From: an uncultured Roseobacter sp.
GTDB lineage: Bacteria > Pseudomonadota > Alphaproteobacteria > Rhodobacterales > Rhodobacteraceae
Length of the DNA stretch: 64,000 nucleotides
Assembly: GCF_947493125.1 (NCBI RefSeq)
Contig: NZ_CANLQB010000007.1
Coordinates: 248,001-312,000, forward strand
Direction: 5' to 3'
Position 1 is the first letter of the stretch. Each line of letters starts with the position of its first letter. The notes below the pieces were generated by a model. That model did no database searches, was not told the origin of the DNA, and worked only from the letters and a program-made list of their open reading frames with translations. A program made the position numbers and the translations under genes. Positions 49,045 to 58,892 of the stretch are shown piece after piece.

Positions 49045-49335
49045 ATGAGCGATATTGTGAACGAAGCCGTGGCCGCATTGAATGAAAAACTTGCGGGATC
49101 CGACTTTGGCGGCACCGCAAAATTCGACATCGCGGGCGAAGGCACCGTGATGATGGACAGCAGTGGCGCACGCGCCGGAGACGAGGCCGCGGACGTCACG
49201 CTCTCTGCTGACGCGGAGACGTTCAAATCCATCCTCGACGGCGAGACCAACCCGACCAGCGCCTTCATGACCGGCAAGCTGAGCGTCGACGGTGACATGG
49301 GCATGGCAATGCAGCTGGCCTCAGCACTCGCCTGA
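49045..49335 (+). CDS. SCP2 sterol-binding domain protein
   Basis: AVAALNEKLAGSDFGGTAKFDIAGEGTVMMD...DVTLSADAETFKSILDGETNPTSAFMTGKLSVDGDMGMAMQL. Confidence 0.92.
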   Translation: MSDIVNEAVAALNEKLAGSDFGGTAKFDIAGEGTVMMDSSGARAGDEAADVTLSADAETFKSILDGETNPTSAFMTGKLSVDGDMGMAMQLASALA

Positions 49336-50282
49336 TGACCCTGTCCCCTGCGCCCTTTCTCGGCGACATCGCATTCGGGGCCCCCGGAGGCGTCGCACAT
49401 TGGGCGCAGACCTCGGACGGGCACCGCATCCGCCTCGGCGTCTGGCAGAGGCAGGAGGCCAAGGGCACGGTGCTCATCTTCCCCGGGCGCACTGAGTTCA
49501 TTGAAAAATACGACATCTGTGCGGCGCAACTGGCCCGGCGCGGCTTTGCCAGCATGGCCATCGACTGGCGCGGGCAAGGCCTCGCGGACCGGCTGCTCGA
49601 CAATCCGCTGATGGGCCATGTGGCACGGTTTCCGGACTATCAGAAAGACGTGGACGTCATGGTGCGCGCGGCACGCACCCTTGAGCTGCCGCGCCCCTTC
49701 TTTCTGCTGGCCCACTCCATGGGCGGCGCCATCGGGTTACGCGCGGCCATGGAAGGTCTGTCCGTGCAGGCAACGGCCTTCACGGGGCCGATGTGGGGCA
49801 TCAAGCTCTCCCCCCATCTGCGCCCGGTCGCCTGGGTGCTCAGCCACGTGATGCCGCATGTGGGCCGCGGCGACCGGCTGCCGCCCGGAACCAAGATCGA
49901 GCATCACGTGCTGACGGACGGGTTCGACGGCAACCTGCTGACGCGCGACCGGGAACAATTCGACCTGATGCGCAAACAGCTCGAAACGCACCCGGAACTG
50001 GCCTTGGGTGGGCCGAGCTTTGTCTGGCTGCGCGAGGCGCTGCAGGAAACGCGGCATCTTGCCAGCCGCCCCTCTCCCAACCTGCCCTGCCTGACCTTCG
50101 TGGGCACAAACGAGCGGATTGTCGATCTCCCGGCCATCGAGGCCCGGATGAAGACCTGGGCGCGGGGAACGCTTGAGCTTGTGGAAGACGGCGAGCATGA
50201 GGTGCTGATGGAAAGCGAGGCCGTGGCCGGGCCGCTCTTTGATCAGATCGCCACCCTCTTTCTCAGCGGCGGCCACGGCTGA
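49335..50282 (+). CDS. Alpha/beta hydrolase (lysophospholipase-like)
   Basis: ATG overlaps previous TGA; GTVLIFPGRTEFIEKYDICAAQLARRGFASMAIDWRGQGLADRL; FLLAHSMGGAIGLRA. Confidence 0.92.
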   Translation: MTLSPAPFLGDIAFGAPGGVAHWAQTSDGHRIRLGVWQRQEAKGTVLIFPGRTEFIEKYDICAAQLARRGFASMAIDWRGQGLADRLLDNPLMGHVARFPDYQKDVDVMVRAARTLELPRPFFLLAHSMGGAIGLRAAMEGLSVQATAFTGPMWGIKLSPHLRPVAWVLSHVMPHVGRGDRLPPGTKIEHHVLTDGFDGNLLTRDREQFDLMRKQLETHPELALGGPSFVWLREALQETRHLASRPSPNLPCLTFVGTNERIVDLPAIEARMKTWARGTLELVEDGEHEVLMESEAVAGPLFDQIATLFLSGGHG

Positions 50283-50321
50283 CATCTGGGCAAATCGGCC
50301 GGATCGTCTAAGTTGCCTGCC

Positions 50322-51329
50322 ATGAGCCCCGCCCTGACCTTCACCGACCGTGGCATCTATTGTGCCGCGGGCGATTTCTACATCGACCCGTGGCGCCCGG
50401 TGGAGCGCGCGCTGATCACCCACGGCCATGCCGACCACGCGCGCTACGGGCACAAGAGCTACATGGCAACGCACGCCGCGCTGCCGGTCATGCGCCACCG
50501 GCTCGGAGACATCTCCGCGCAAGGCATCGCATTCGGTGAGCCGCTGACGATCGGCGACGCCACCGTCTCCTTTCACCCCGCAGGCCACGTGCCCGGATCG
50601 GCCCAGATCAGGGTCGAGGTCGCGGGGGAAATCTGGGTGGCCTCGGGGGACTACAAGGCGGAAGCGGACGGGCTCTCCGAAACCTTCGAGCCGCAGCGCT
50701 GCCATCACTTCATCACCGAATCGACCTTCGGCCTGCCTGTCTTCCGCTGGCAGCCGCAGGCCGTGGTCGCGCAGGAGATCAACGCCTGGTGGGCGGGCTG
50801 CGCGGCTGCAGGCAAGACGGCCTTCCTGGGCGCCTACGCCCTGGGCAAAGCGCAACGGCTGCTGACCCTGCTGGACACGGATATCGGGCCAATCCTGACC
50901 CACAGCGCGGTTGAGAACACCAATGAGGTCCTGCGGGCGCAGGGCCTTGCGCTGCCCGAAACCATTGCCGCCACCGCCGAGCTTGACCCCAAGGTCCACA
51001 CAGGCGCGCTTGTGCTGGCGCCGCCCTCGGCTCTGGGCAGCGCCTGGACGAAGAAGTTCGGAGCACAGGAAACCGCCTTCGCCAGCGGCTGGATGCAGCT
51101 GCGCGGGGTGCGGCGCCGGCGCGCAGGCGACCGCGGGTTCGTCATCTCCGATCACGCGGATTGGCAGGGCCTGCTCGATTGCATCACCGCCACGGGCGCC
51201 GAGAACATCTACGTCACCCATGGCTACACCGATATCTTCGCGCGCTACCTGAACGACAATGGCTGGTCTGCCGAGGTGGTCCCCACAGGATTCGAAGGCG
51301 AAACGCTCGATGCGGAGCCGGCCGCATGA
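50322..51329 (+). CDS. Ligase-associated DNA exonuclease (metallo-beta-lactamase fold); start may be 50313
   Basis: DRGIYCAAGDFYIDPWRPVERALITHGHADHARYGHKSYMATHAALPVM; HFITESTFGLPVFRW; FVISDHADWQGLLDCI; upstream of and overlapping a DNA ligase gene. Confidence 0.93.
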   Translation: MSPALTFTDRGIYCAAGDFYIDPWRPVERALITHGHADHARYGHKSYMATHAALPVMRHRLGDISAQGIAFGEPLTIGDATVSFHPAGHVPGSAQIRVEVAGEIWVASGDYKAEADGLSETFEPQRCHHFITESTFGLPVFRWQPQAVVAQEINAWWAGCAAAGKTAFLGAYALGKAQRLLTLLDTDIGPILTHSAVENTNEVLRAQGLALPETIAATAELDPKVHTGALVLAPPSALGSAWTKKFGAQETAFASGWMQLRGVRRRRAGDRGFVISDHADWQGLLDCITATGAENIYVTHGYTDIFARYLNDNGWSAEVVPTGFEGETLDAEPAA

Positions 51330-52924
51330 AAGATTTCGCCGCCCTCTTCAATGCCATCGACCAGAGCACCAAGACCACGGTGAAGGTGGCCGCCCTGGCG
51401 GAGTATTTCGCGGCTGCACCGGATGTCGACCGGATCTGGACCATCGCCCTCTTCTCCGGGCGCAGACCGAAGCGCGCCGTCACCACCACCAGGCTGCGGG
51501 AATGGGCGGCGGAACGGGCGGGCATTCCACTCTGGCTCTTTGAGGAAAGCTATCCGATCGTAGGCGATCTGGCCGAGACAATCGCTCTGGTTCTGCCGCC
51601 GGTGGAGACGACATCGGACGAGGGCCTCTCGCATTGGATCTCCGAACTGCGCGGTTTGGCGGCGGTGGATGAACCTGCCCGTAAGGCCGCGGTCCTTGAC
51701 GCATGGGACCGGCTCGGAGGCACCGAGCGCTTCGTCTTCAACAAGCTGATCACGGGTGGCTTTCGCATGGGCGTCAGCCAGAAACTGATGACCCGCGCGC
51801 TCGCCAAGGCCACCGGCAAACCCGAGGCGGAACTGGCGCATCGCCTGATGGGCAACTGGCACCCCGACGACACCAGCTGGGAGACGCTGATCGAGGCCGA
51901 AGATGCCTCCGCCGATGCGTCGCGCCCTTACCCGTTTTATCTGGCCTACGCGCTGGAGGACGGGCCCGAGGCACTTGGCGCGCCCGAGGACTGGCGGGCG
52001 GAGTGGAAATGGGACGGCATCCGTGGCCAGCTGATCCTGCGGGAGGGGCAGCATTTTGTCTGGTCCCGCGGCGAGGAACTGATGACCGACCGCTTTCCGG
52101 AACTGGCCCGTGCCGTCGATTTCCTGCCCGCCGGCACGGTGCTGGATGGCGAGCTTCTGGTCTGGCACCCGCAGACCGAGAGCCCCGCCAGCTTCAATGC
52201 GCTGCAACGCCGGATCGGCCGCAAGACCGTGCCGAAAAAGCTGTTGGCCGAGACTCCCGTGGTCCTGCATGCCTATGACCTGCTCGAATGGCAGGGCGCG
52301 GACCTGCGCGACACACCCTTTGCCGAGCGCCGCGCCCTGCTGGAAGGCGCCTGCGCCGACTTGCCGCCCGAGGCCCCCGTGCGCCTCTCACCGCAGCTCG
52401 ACTTCGAGAGCTGGGACGATCTGGCAGAGATGCGCAGCATCGCGCGGGACGAAAACGCCGAAGGTGTGATGCTCAAGCGCGCGGGCAGCCCCTATCTGAT
52501 CGGGCGCAAGAAAGGCGACTGGTGGAAATGGAAGCTCGACCCGCTGACCGTCGACGCGGTGATGATCTACGCCCAGGCAGGCCACGGGCGGCGCGCCAAC
52601 CTCTTCACCGATTTCACCTTCGCGGTCTGGAACGGCAACGATCTTGTCCCCTTCACCAAGGCCTACTCCGGCCTCACCGACGCCGAATTCCGCGAGATCA
52701 CCAAATGGGTGCGCAAGAACACGCTGCAGCGCTTTGGCCCGGTGCGGCAGGTCACGCCGCACCACGTGTTCGAGATCGCCTTCGAAGGCATCCAGGCCAG
52801 TCCGCGCCACAAGTCTGGCGTTGCCCTGCGGTTTCCGCGTATGTCGCGCTGGCGGCAGGACAAACCGCTGCAAGAGGCCAATACGCTGGAGGATCTGAAC
52901 GACATGCTGAGGGTCTATGGATAA
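51326..52924 (+). CDS. ATP-dependent DNA ligase
   Basis: ATGA overlap; adenylation motif EWKWDGIRGQLI; LDGELLVWH; EGVMLKRAGSPYLIGRKKGDWWKWKLDPLTVDAVMIYAQAGHGRR. Confidence 0.95.
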   Translation: MKDFAALFNAIDQSTKTTVKVAALAEYFAAAPDVDRIWTIALFSGRRPKRAVTTTRLREWAAERAGIPLWLFEESYPIVGDLAETIALVLPPVETTSDEGLSHWISELRGLAAVDEPARKAAVLDAWDRLGGTERFVFNKLITGGFRMGVSQKLMTRALAKATGKPEAELAHRLMGNWHPDDTSWETLIEAEDASADASRPYPFYLAYALEDGPEALGAPEDWRAEWKWDGIRGQLILREGQHFVWSRGEELMTDRFPELARAVDFLPAGTVLDGELLVWHPQTESPASFNALQRRIGRKTVPKKLLAETPVVLHAYDLLEWQGADLRDTPFAERRALLEGACADLPPEAPVRLSPQLDFESWDDLAEMRSIARDENAEGVMLKRAGSPYLIGRKKGDWWKWKLDPLTVDAVMIYAQAGHGRRANLFTDFTFAVWNGNDLVPFTKAYSGLTDAEFREITKWVRKNTLQRFGPVRQVTPHHVFEIAFEGIQASPRHKSGVALRFPRMSRWRQDKPLQEANTLEDLNDMLRVYG

Positions 52925-53798
52925 GCCGGACGCGCAGATGCCGCCCGCCCCCGACGCGCCCGCGCACCGCGCTCCGGAGGGCGCCTGTGATGCGCATGTG
53001 CATCTGGTCGCGGGCCGGGAAGAGTTTCCGCTTTGGGACGGGCGCGTGGAAAATCCGGCTCCGGGTCCGGATCTCGACGGCTGGCTTGCGATGTTCCGCA
53101 CGCATCTGGAGACGCTTGGCTTTTCGCGTGGCGTGATCGTGCATTCGATCCTCTACGGCACCGACAATGCCGTGACCGTCGAGGCGGTGCGCCGCCTGGG
53201 TGCGGGTTTTCGCGGGGTCGGCCTGCTGCCTGATGGCGCCAGCGACGCGCAGATGGATCGCTTTGTGGAGTGGAATATGACCGCCGTCCGCCTCAACTAT
53301 GTGCACGGCGGCGTGCTCAGCTGGGAGGGTGCCAAGGCCATGGCCCCGGCACTTGCCGAACGCGGGCTGCACATCCAGATGCTCTGCCACGCGGATCAGC
53401 ACATGCAAGACCTCGCCGAGGAGGTCCGTGCGCTGCCCGTCGATGTTGTCTTTGACCACATCGGATGGCCGAGCGCTGCGCTGGATCCCGAGGCGCCGGG
53501 TGTCCAGGCGCTCTGCCGCCTCCTGGGCACCGGCAAGGTCTGGGTGAAACTCTCGGCGCTCTACCGCATGTGCCCGGCCCGCTATCGCGCCGCGGATGCT
53601 CTCGTTGCGGCGCTCATCGCGGCCAATCCAGAGCGCTGTCTCTGGGGGTCGGACTGGCCGCACCTGATGCTCGCCGATGCGGCGATGCCCAAAGCCGCTC
53701 AGCTGCTGGACGCCTTTGACCGCGTCGTGCCGGATGCCTGCACCCGTCAGCAAATCCTCGTGGACAACCCGGCAACGCTCTTCGGCTTTGACCGGTGA
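52917..53798 (+). CDS. Amidohydrolase family protein (2-pyrone-4,6-dicarboxylate hydrolase-like)
   Basis: GACDAHVHLVAGREEFPLWDGRVENPAPG; VVFDHIGWPSAALDPEAPGVQAL; CLWGSDWPHLML. Confidence 0.9.
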   Translation: MDKPDAQMPPAPDAPAHRAPEGACDAHVHLVAGREEFPLWDGRVENPAPGPDLDGWLAMFRTHLETLGFSRGVIVHSILYGTDNAVTVEAVRRLGAGFRGVGLLPDGASDAQMDRFVEWNMTAVRLNYVHGGVLSWEGAKAMAPALAERGLHIQMLCHADQHMQDLAEEVRALPVDVVFDHIGWPSAALDPEAPGVQALCRLLGTGKVWVKLSALYRMCPARYRAADALVAALIAANPERCLWGSDWPHLMLADAAMPKAAQLLDAFDRVVPDACTRQQILVDNPATLFGFDR

Positions 53799-53850
53799 AA
53801 TGAGCCGCGATCGGGGCGGCGCCGGACAGGTGCCCGGCGCCACGCGCTGA

Positions 53851-54756
53851 TCATGAACAGCTGCCGTCCAGCCCGACCATACCATTGCCGACGCCCGTCA
53901 CCATGACGGTGCAGGTCTGATCGCCCACGGCAACCTCAATCGACGTGCCCGACGCGACCGTGACCGTGTCGATGCCATTCACCGCGAGGCGCGCGGCAGA
54001 GCCATCCGCAGCCAGAGATGACACGAAGACGCGCAGGGCGCCGTCCGCCAGAGACACCGTGGTGCCGGGCGTGTGGCCCTCTTCCGGAGCGGGCGGGACA
54101 TCGGCTGGCGCCGCCTCCGCGGTCTCGCTGCCGCAATCGGATCCGATGGTTGCACCCGCCTCGGTCACCTCCACGAGGCCGACCGTACAGTCTGCGCCCT
54201 CAAGGGTGACGCCGGCTGTCTCGCCGACAGACAGGGTCCGCGCCGCGCCATTCACGCTGAGCCGTGCGCTCCGGCTGTCCTGATCGACCGCCGAGACAAA
54301 CACACGCACCGCACCGTCCGCAAAGATCGCCGTCTCACCGACCCCGAGCGCATCGGAGGTCGCCATGTCCGAGACCGTGCCGCCCTCCGCCGGCGCGGCA
54401 TCGCTTTCCGGCGCAGAGGTGACCCCGTCCGCCAGGGCCGCCAGGTCGGCCACCCGTGCCTCGGCCTCCTCGGCCAGCGCGGTCATGCGGCTTGAGACAT
54501 CCGCTTCCAATGCCGCCAGTTTCTCGTCCATTTGAGCGGCTGTCGCAGAGGCGCTGTCAGCGAGGCTTGCCTCCAGCTCGGCGATCCGCGCCTCCAGAGC
54601 GCCCGTGGCCTCGCTCATGGCCGCCGTTGCGGTCTCGCCCGCCTGACCGACCGCACGTTCAATCTTGCCATCCGTCAATGTCCCGCTGATCGCCACCGAG
54701 AGCAGAACGCCAAACAGCAAGCCCCCTCCCACTCCAACGGCCAATTGATTTTGCAT
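53851..54756 (-). CDS. Membrane-anchored coiled-coil protein with two tandem C-terminal beta-rich repeats
   Basis: N-terminal hydrophobic anchor NQLAVGVGGGLLFGVLLSVAISG; coiled-coil; repeats FADGAVRVFVSAVDQDSRSARLSVNGAARTLSVG...C and LADGALRVFVSSLAADGSAARLAVNGIDTVTVASG...C. Confidence 0.75.
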   Translation of the reverse strand: MQNQLAVGVGGGLLFGVLLSVAISGTLTDGKIERAVGQAGETATAAMSEATGALEARIAELEASLADSASATAAQMDEKLAALEADVSSRMTALAEEAEARVADLAALADGVTSAPESDAAPAEGGTVSDMATSDALGVGETAIFADGAVRVFVSAVDQDSRSARLSVNGAARTLSVGETAGVTLEGADCTVGLVEVTEAGATIGSDCGSETAEAAPADVPPAPEEGHTPGTTVSLADGALRVFVSSLAADGSAARLAVNGIDTVTVASGTSIEVAVGDQTCTVMVTGVGNGMVGLDGSCS

Positions 54757-54967
54757 TTATATCCCCTCCATCTGAAACGCCCGGCGATACTCTGGTATCG
54801 CATTCGTGTGACGCGGTTGAGTCTAAAGGATTCGCGGCGTCTTACTAAGAATTATGTGCCCTCATCCGGTTGCGAAGCCTGCGCGAGGGTTTTACCTGAG
54901 CAGAAGAGCCCTAGGTGACGGCAAAGCCAATGCCGCGACCGCGCGCCAGATGGATCAGGAGACCACG

Positions 54968-56782
54968 ATGTTCAACCGCCCGCTTTACGACGCAAATGCC
55001 TCAGGCGCCTCAAACCCTCTGGGGGATCTGCCCGAATGGGACCTGAGCGATCTCTACAGCGGCGAAGACGCGACCGAACTCAAGCGCGATCTGGACTGGC
55101 TGGAGCAGGCCTGCGCCAGCTTTGCCACGGACTATGAAGGCAAGCTCGCGGATCTGGACGCGCCCGGCTTTCTGGACTGCGTGCTGCGCAACGAAAAGAT
55201 CAATCAGGTCGCCGGGCGGATCATGTCCTTCGCCGGGCTGCGCTACTACCAGCTGACGACGGATGCGGGCCGGGCCAAGTTCATGTCGGACCTGCAGGAG
55301 AAGATCACCAATTTCACCACGCCGCTGGTGTTCTTCACGCTGGAAATCAACCGGCTGGCGGATGACCATCTGGACACGCTCTACACGCAAAACGCCGATC
55401 TGGCGCGCTACAAGCCCGTCTTCGACCGTATCCGCGCCATGAAGCCCTATCAGCTCAGCGACGAGCTGGAGAAATTCCTGCACGACCTGGGCGTCGTCGG
55501 TGACGCCTGGGAGCGGCTCTTTGACGAGACCATCGCCGGGCTGGAGTTCGACGTCGACGGCGAGACGCTCAACATCGAAGGCACGCTGAACCTCTTGACC
55601 GACCCCGACCGCGCCCAGCGCGAAGCGGCGGCGCGCGAACTGGCCACCGTGTTTGCGGCCAACATCAAGACCTTCGCCCGGGTGCACAACACCCAGGCCA
55701 AGGAAAAGGAAATCGTGGACCGCTGGCGTGGCATGGAAAGCCCGCAGCTCGGCCGCCACTTGAGCAACCAGGTGGAGCCCGAGGTGGTCGAGGCGCTGCG
55801 CAACGCCGTGGTCGAAGCCTACCCCAAGCTCAGCCACCGCTACTATGAGCTCAAGCGCAAGTGGCTCGGGCTCGACAAGATGCAGGTCTGGGACCGCAAC
55901 GCGCCGCTGCCCATGGAAGACACCCGCATCGTGGGCTGGGACGAGGCCGAGAAAACCGTGATGGACGCCTACAGCGCCTTTGACCCGCGCATGTCGGAAA
56001 TCGCCGAGCCGTTCTTTCGCAAAGGCTGGATCGATGCGGGTGTGAAACCGGGCAAGGCGCCCGGCGCCTTTGCGCACCCCACCGTGACCAATGTGCACCC
56101 CTACGTCATGCTGAACTACCTCGGCAAGCCGCGCGATGTGATGACCCTCGCGCATGAGCTCGGCCATGGCGTGCACCAGGTGCTGGCCGCGGAACAGGGC
56201 GAGATGCTCTCCTCAACGCCGCTCACGCTGGCGGAAACGGCGAGCGTCTTCGGAGAAATGCTCACCTTCCGCAAGATGCTCGACGGCGCAACCGACGCGG
56301 CGCAGCGCAAGGTGCTGCTGGCCGGCAAGGTCGAGGACATGATCAACACGGTTGTGCGCCAGATCGCGTTTTACGACTTCGAATGCAAATTGCACGCGGC
56401 GCGGCGCGGCGGCGAGCTGACGCCCGATGACATCAACGCGCTGTGGATGTCCGTGCAGGCCGAAAGCCTCGGCCCGGCCTTCGAGTTCATGGACGGATAC
56501 GAGACCTTCTGGGCCTATATCCCCCACTTCGTGCACTCGCCCTTCTATGTCTACGCCTACGCGTTCGGAGACGGTCTGGTGAACGCGCTCTACGCGGTCT
56601 ACGCCGAGGGCGACGCGGGCTTCGAAGAGAAATACTTCGACATGCTGAAGGCCGGCGGCTCAAAACATCACAAGGAGCTTCTGGCGCCCTTCGGGCTCGA
56701 TGCCTCTGACCCGGCCTTCTGGGACAAGGGCCTGAGCATGATCTCGGGCTTCATCGACAAGTTGGAGGCGATGGAGGGCTAG
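54968..56782 (+). CDS. pepF: M3 family oligoendopeptidase F
   Basis: MFNRPLYDANASGASNPLGDLPEWDLSDLYSGEDATEL; zinc motif LAHELGHGVHQVLAAEQGEMLSSTPLTLAETASVFGEM. Confidence 0.95.
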   Translation: MFNRPLYDANASGASNPLGDLPEWDLSDLYSGEDATELKRDLDWLEQACASFATDYEGKLADLDAPGFLDCVLRNEKINQVAGRIMSFAGLRYYQLTTDAGRAKFMSDLQEKITNFTTPLVFFTLEINRLADDHLDTLYTQNADLARYKPVFDRIRAMKPYQLSDELEKFLHDLGVVGDAWERLFDETIAGLEFDVDGETLNIEGTLNLLTDPDRAQREAAARELATVFAANIKTFARVHNTQAKEKEIVDRWRGMESPQLGRHLSNQVEPEVVEALRNAVVEAYPKLSHRYYELKRKWLGLDKMQVWDRNAPLPMEDTRIVGWDEAEKTVMDAYSAFDPRMSEIAEPFFRKGWIDAGVKPGKAPGAFAHPTVTNVHPYVMLNYLGKPRDVMTLAHELGHGVHQVLAAEQGEMLSSTPLTLAETASVFGEMLTFRKMLDGATDAAQRKVLLAGKVEDMINTVVRQIAFYDFECKLHAARRGGELTPDDINALWMSVQAESLGPAFEFMDGYETFWAYIPHFVHSPFYVYAYAFGDGLVNALYAVYAEGDAGFEEKYFDMLKAGGSKHHKELLAPFGLDASDPAFWDKGLSMISGFIDKLEAMEG

Positions 56783-56794
56783 ACCCTCCCGCCG

Positions 56795-57493
56795 TCAGGT
56801 CAGGACCATGTCGTCTTTCGCCGAGAGGAATCCTTTGACGATCTGGTGAATGCCGTCTGACCCGCCCGCAAGAATAAGCGCCGTAAAGAGCACATCCACG
56901 GCGACAAAGAATTGCGCTTGATCAAAAAGGCCAAGGAATTTGTTCGCCGCCGAAATGCTGGTGATATCGACGAATTCAGACAGCACGGTGGTGCCCGTCA
57001 GCGCCACCAGCCCGCCCAGAACGGTGGCCGTTGTCGCAGCAAAGGCGGCCTTCTCGGTGCCCAGCTCCTCACGCTGTGGCATCGCCACCTGATCGGCCTC
57101 GATCTTGTCTTTCTTGGCCGCTCTGATCTGATCGCGCAGGCGCTTTATGGTGGCGTTCTTGGCATCGTTTGCCGCGGCCAGCGCCGCCTGATCGGTCATT
57201 GCCGGGACGGGCTGTTGCAGCTCCATATCCAATGCGGACTGCAGGATCGCGCATTTGCGCCGGAGCTTGACGACCTCGGCATCGACATCCAATTCGCGCT
57301 TCATGAATTTGTTGTTCACGATGACCTCGACGGCCCGCTCGATCAGCAAAGCGAAAAAAGTGAGGGCCAGCAAATGGGTCACCACCCGCTCCGCGAGGCC
57401 GTCCTCGAAAGACATGCTGCCAAAGCCGATTGCCGCGGCATAAGCCGCAACCGCCGCCACGACGAATATCGCAAGATAGGGGCCGTATTTCAT
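56795..57493 (-). CDS. Hypothetical membrane protein
   Basis: TM segments YLAIFVVAAVAAYAAAIGFG and VTHLLALTFFALLIERAVEVIV, coiled-coil, third TM FAATTATVLGGLVALTGTTVL. Confidence 0.7.
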   Translation of the reverse strand: MKYGPYLAIFVVAAVAAYAAAIGFGSMSFEDGLAERVVTHLLALTFFALLIERAVEVIVNNKFMKRELDVDAEVVKLRRKCAILQSALDMELQQPVPAMTDQAALAAANDAKNATIKRLRDQIRAAKKDKIEADQVAMPQREELGTEKAAFAATTATVLGGLVALTGTTVLSEFVDITSISAANKFLGLFDQAQFFVAVDVLFTALILAGGSDGIHQIVKGFLSAKDDMVLT

Positions 57494-57718
57494 TTTAATC
57501 TCCTAAATCAATGTCTTGCTCAAAGAACTTCAATAAAAACTTACATGACCGCGCGATGAAACAGCGCCATCAGCGGGACCTGCATCGCGGGGTCGCTTCA
57601 GCGCACACCGGAACAATTGGCGGCGCGCAAACCCGGGACAGGACAGGCCCGACGTGGATGGTACCCTATTCTTGCTCTTCAATCCAGCAAAGCGGGACAG
57701 GTTATATGCAAAGGCACA

Positions 57719-57752
57719 CCGCCCAGGCTCAGGCAAGGCTGAGCTTGGGCGG
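57719..57752. terminator. Strong hairpin downstream of rpoH, candidate terminator
   Basis: CCGCCCAGGCTCAG-GCAAGG-CTGAGCTTGGGCGG, 14-bp stem with one G-T pair, 58 nt beyond the rpoH stop; no classic U tract. Confidence 0.45.
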
Positions 57753-57809
57753 CAGATGGAAAGCTAGGCGCGGACAGCTTTTCCCAGGCGTGCCCGCGTG
57801 CATTTGCGA

Positions 57810-58706
57810 TCAGGCGCTGGTCAGCATGCCCTTCTCACGCGCCAATTCGCGCATCTTCTTCTGCAGCTTCTCAAAAGCCCGCACCTCGATCTGACGAATG
57901 CGCTCGCGGCTGACGTCATATTCGGCGCTGAGGTCCTCAAGCGTCACGGTCTTGTCCGACAGGCGCCGTTGCGTGAGGATGTCCTTCTCGCGGTCGTTCA
58001 GGACACTCATCGCCTCGCCCAGCAACTCGCGACGCGCTTCAAGCTCGTTGCGCGCCTCATAATCGCCAGCCTGATCCGCATCTTCATCCTCGAGCCAATC
58101 CTGCCACTGCATGGCCCCTTCGGTTTCCGAACCCACGGTGGCGTTGAGCGACGCGTCCCCACCCGACATCCGCCGGTTCATGGAAATCACCTCATCCTCG
58201 GTCACGCCCAGATCGGTCGCGATCCGGGTCACGTTTTCGGGGCGCAGATCGCCTTCCTCCAGCGCGCCGATGCGGCTCTTGGCCTTGCGCAGATTGAAGA
58301 ACAGCTTCTTCTGGCCGGAGGTCGTGCCAAGCTTGACCAGGCTCCAGCTCCGCAGGATGTACTCCTGGATCGACGCCCGGATCCACCACATCGCATATGT
58401 GGCAAGCCGGAATCCCTTCTCGGGGTCAAAGCGCTTGACCGCCTGCATCAGACCCACATTGGCCTCGGAAATCACCTCGGCCTGGGGCAGACCATAGCCG
58501 CGATATCCCATCGCGATCTTGGCCGCGAGGCGCAGGTGCGAGGTGACCATCTTGTGGGCGGCCTCGGTGTCCTGCTCTTCGACCCAGCGCTTGGCCAGCA
58601 TATACTCTTCTTCTGGCTCGAGCAGCGGGAATTTGCGAATTTCCTGCATGTAGCGGTTCAATCCGCCTTCCGGCGTCGGGGCCGGTAGATTTGCATAGTT
58701 TGCCAT
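57810..58706 (-). CDS. rpoH: RNA polymerase heat-shock sigma factor
   Basis: EGGLNRYMQEIRKFPLLEPEEEYMLAKRW; GLMQAVKRFDPEKGFRLATYAMWWIRASIQEYILRSWSLVKLGTTSGQKKLFFNLRKAK; VSRERIRQIEVRAFEKLQKKMR. Confidence 0.97.
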   Translation of the reverse strand: MANYANLPAPTPEGGLNRYMQEIRKFPLLEPEEEYMLAKRWVEEQDTEAAHKMVTSHLRLAAKIAMGYRGYGLPQAEVISEANVGLMQAVKRFDPEKGFRLATYAMWWIRASIQEYILRSWSLVKLGTTSGQKKLFFNLRKAKSRIGALEEGDLRPENVTRIATDLGVTEDEVISMNRRMSGGDASLNATVGSETEGAMQWQDWLEDEDADQAGDYEARNELEARRELLGEAMSVLNDREKDILTQRRLSDKTVTLEDLSAEYDVSRERIRQIEVRAFEKLQKKMRELAREKGMLTSA

Positions 58707-58892
58707 GGGAGCCTCCCAATGTTTACAGGCTTAACATGAAATATGGTGTCTGAACCGATCAGTTCAAGCCACCTCTTCCAAAAATGTTAACGGAAACAGT
58801 ATCGCGTCCTGATTAATGAAAGACTGACACAAAGCGCCCGCGTTAACACTTCACGTGACTGTGCGCTCACGCAGGCTTGCGAAATATGTCAG

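Noticed and set aside
49737-51221. 494-aa minus-strand ORF
   Set aside because: Antisense to the hydrolase and exonuclease genes.
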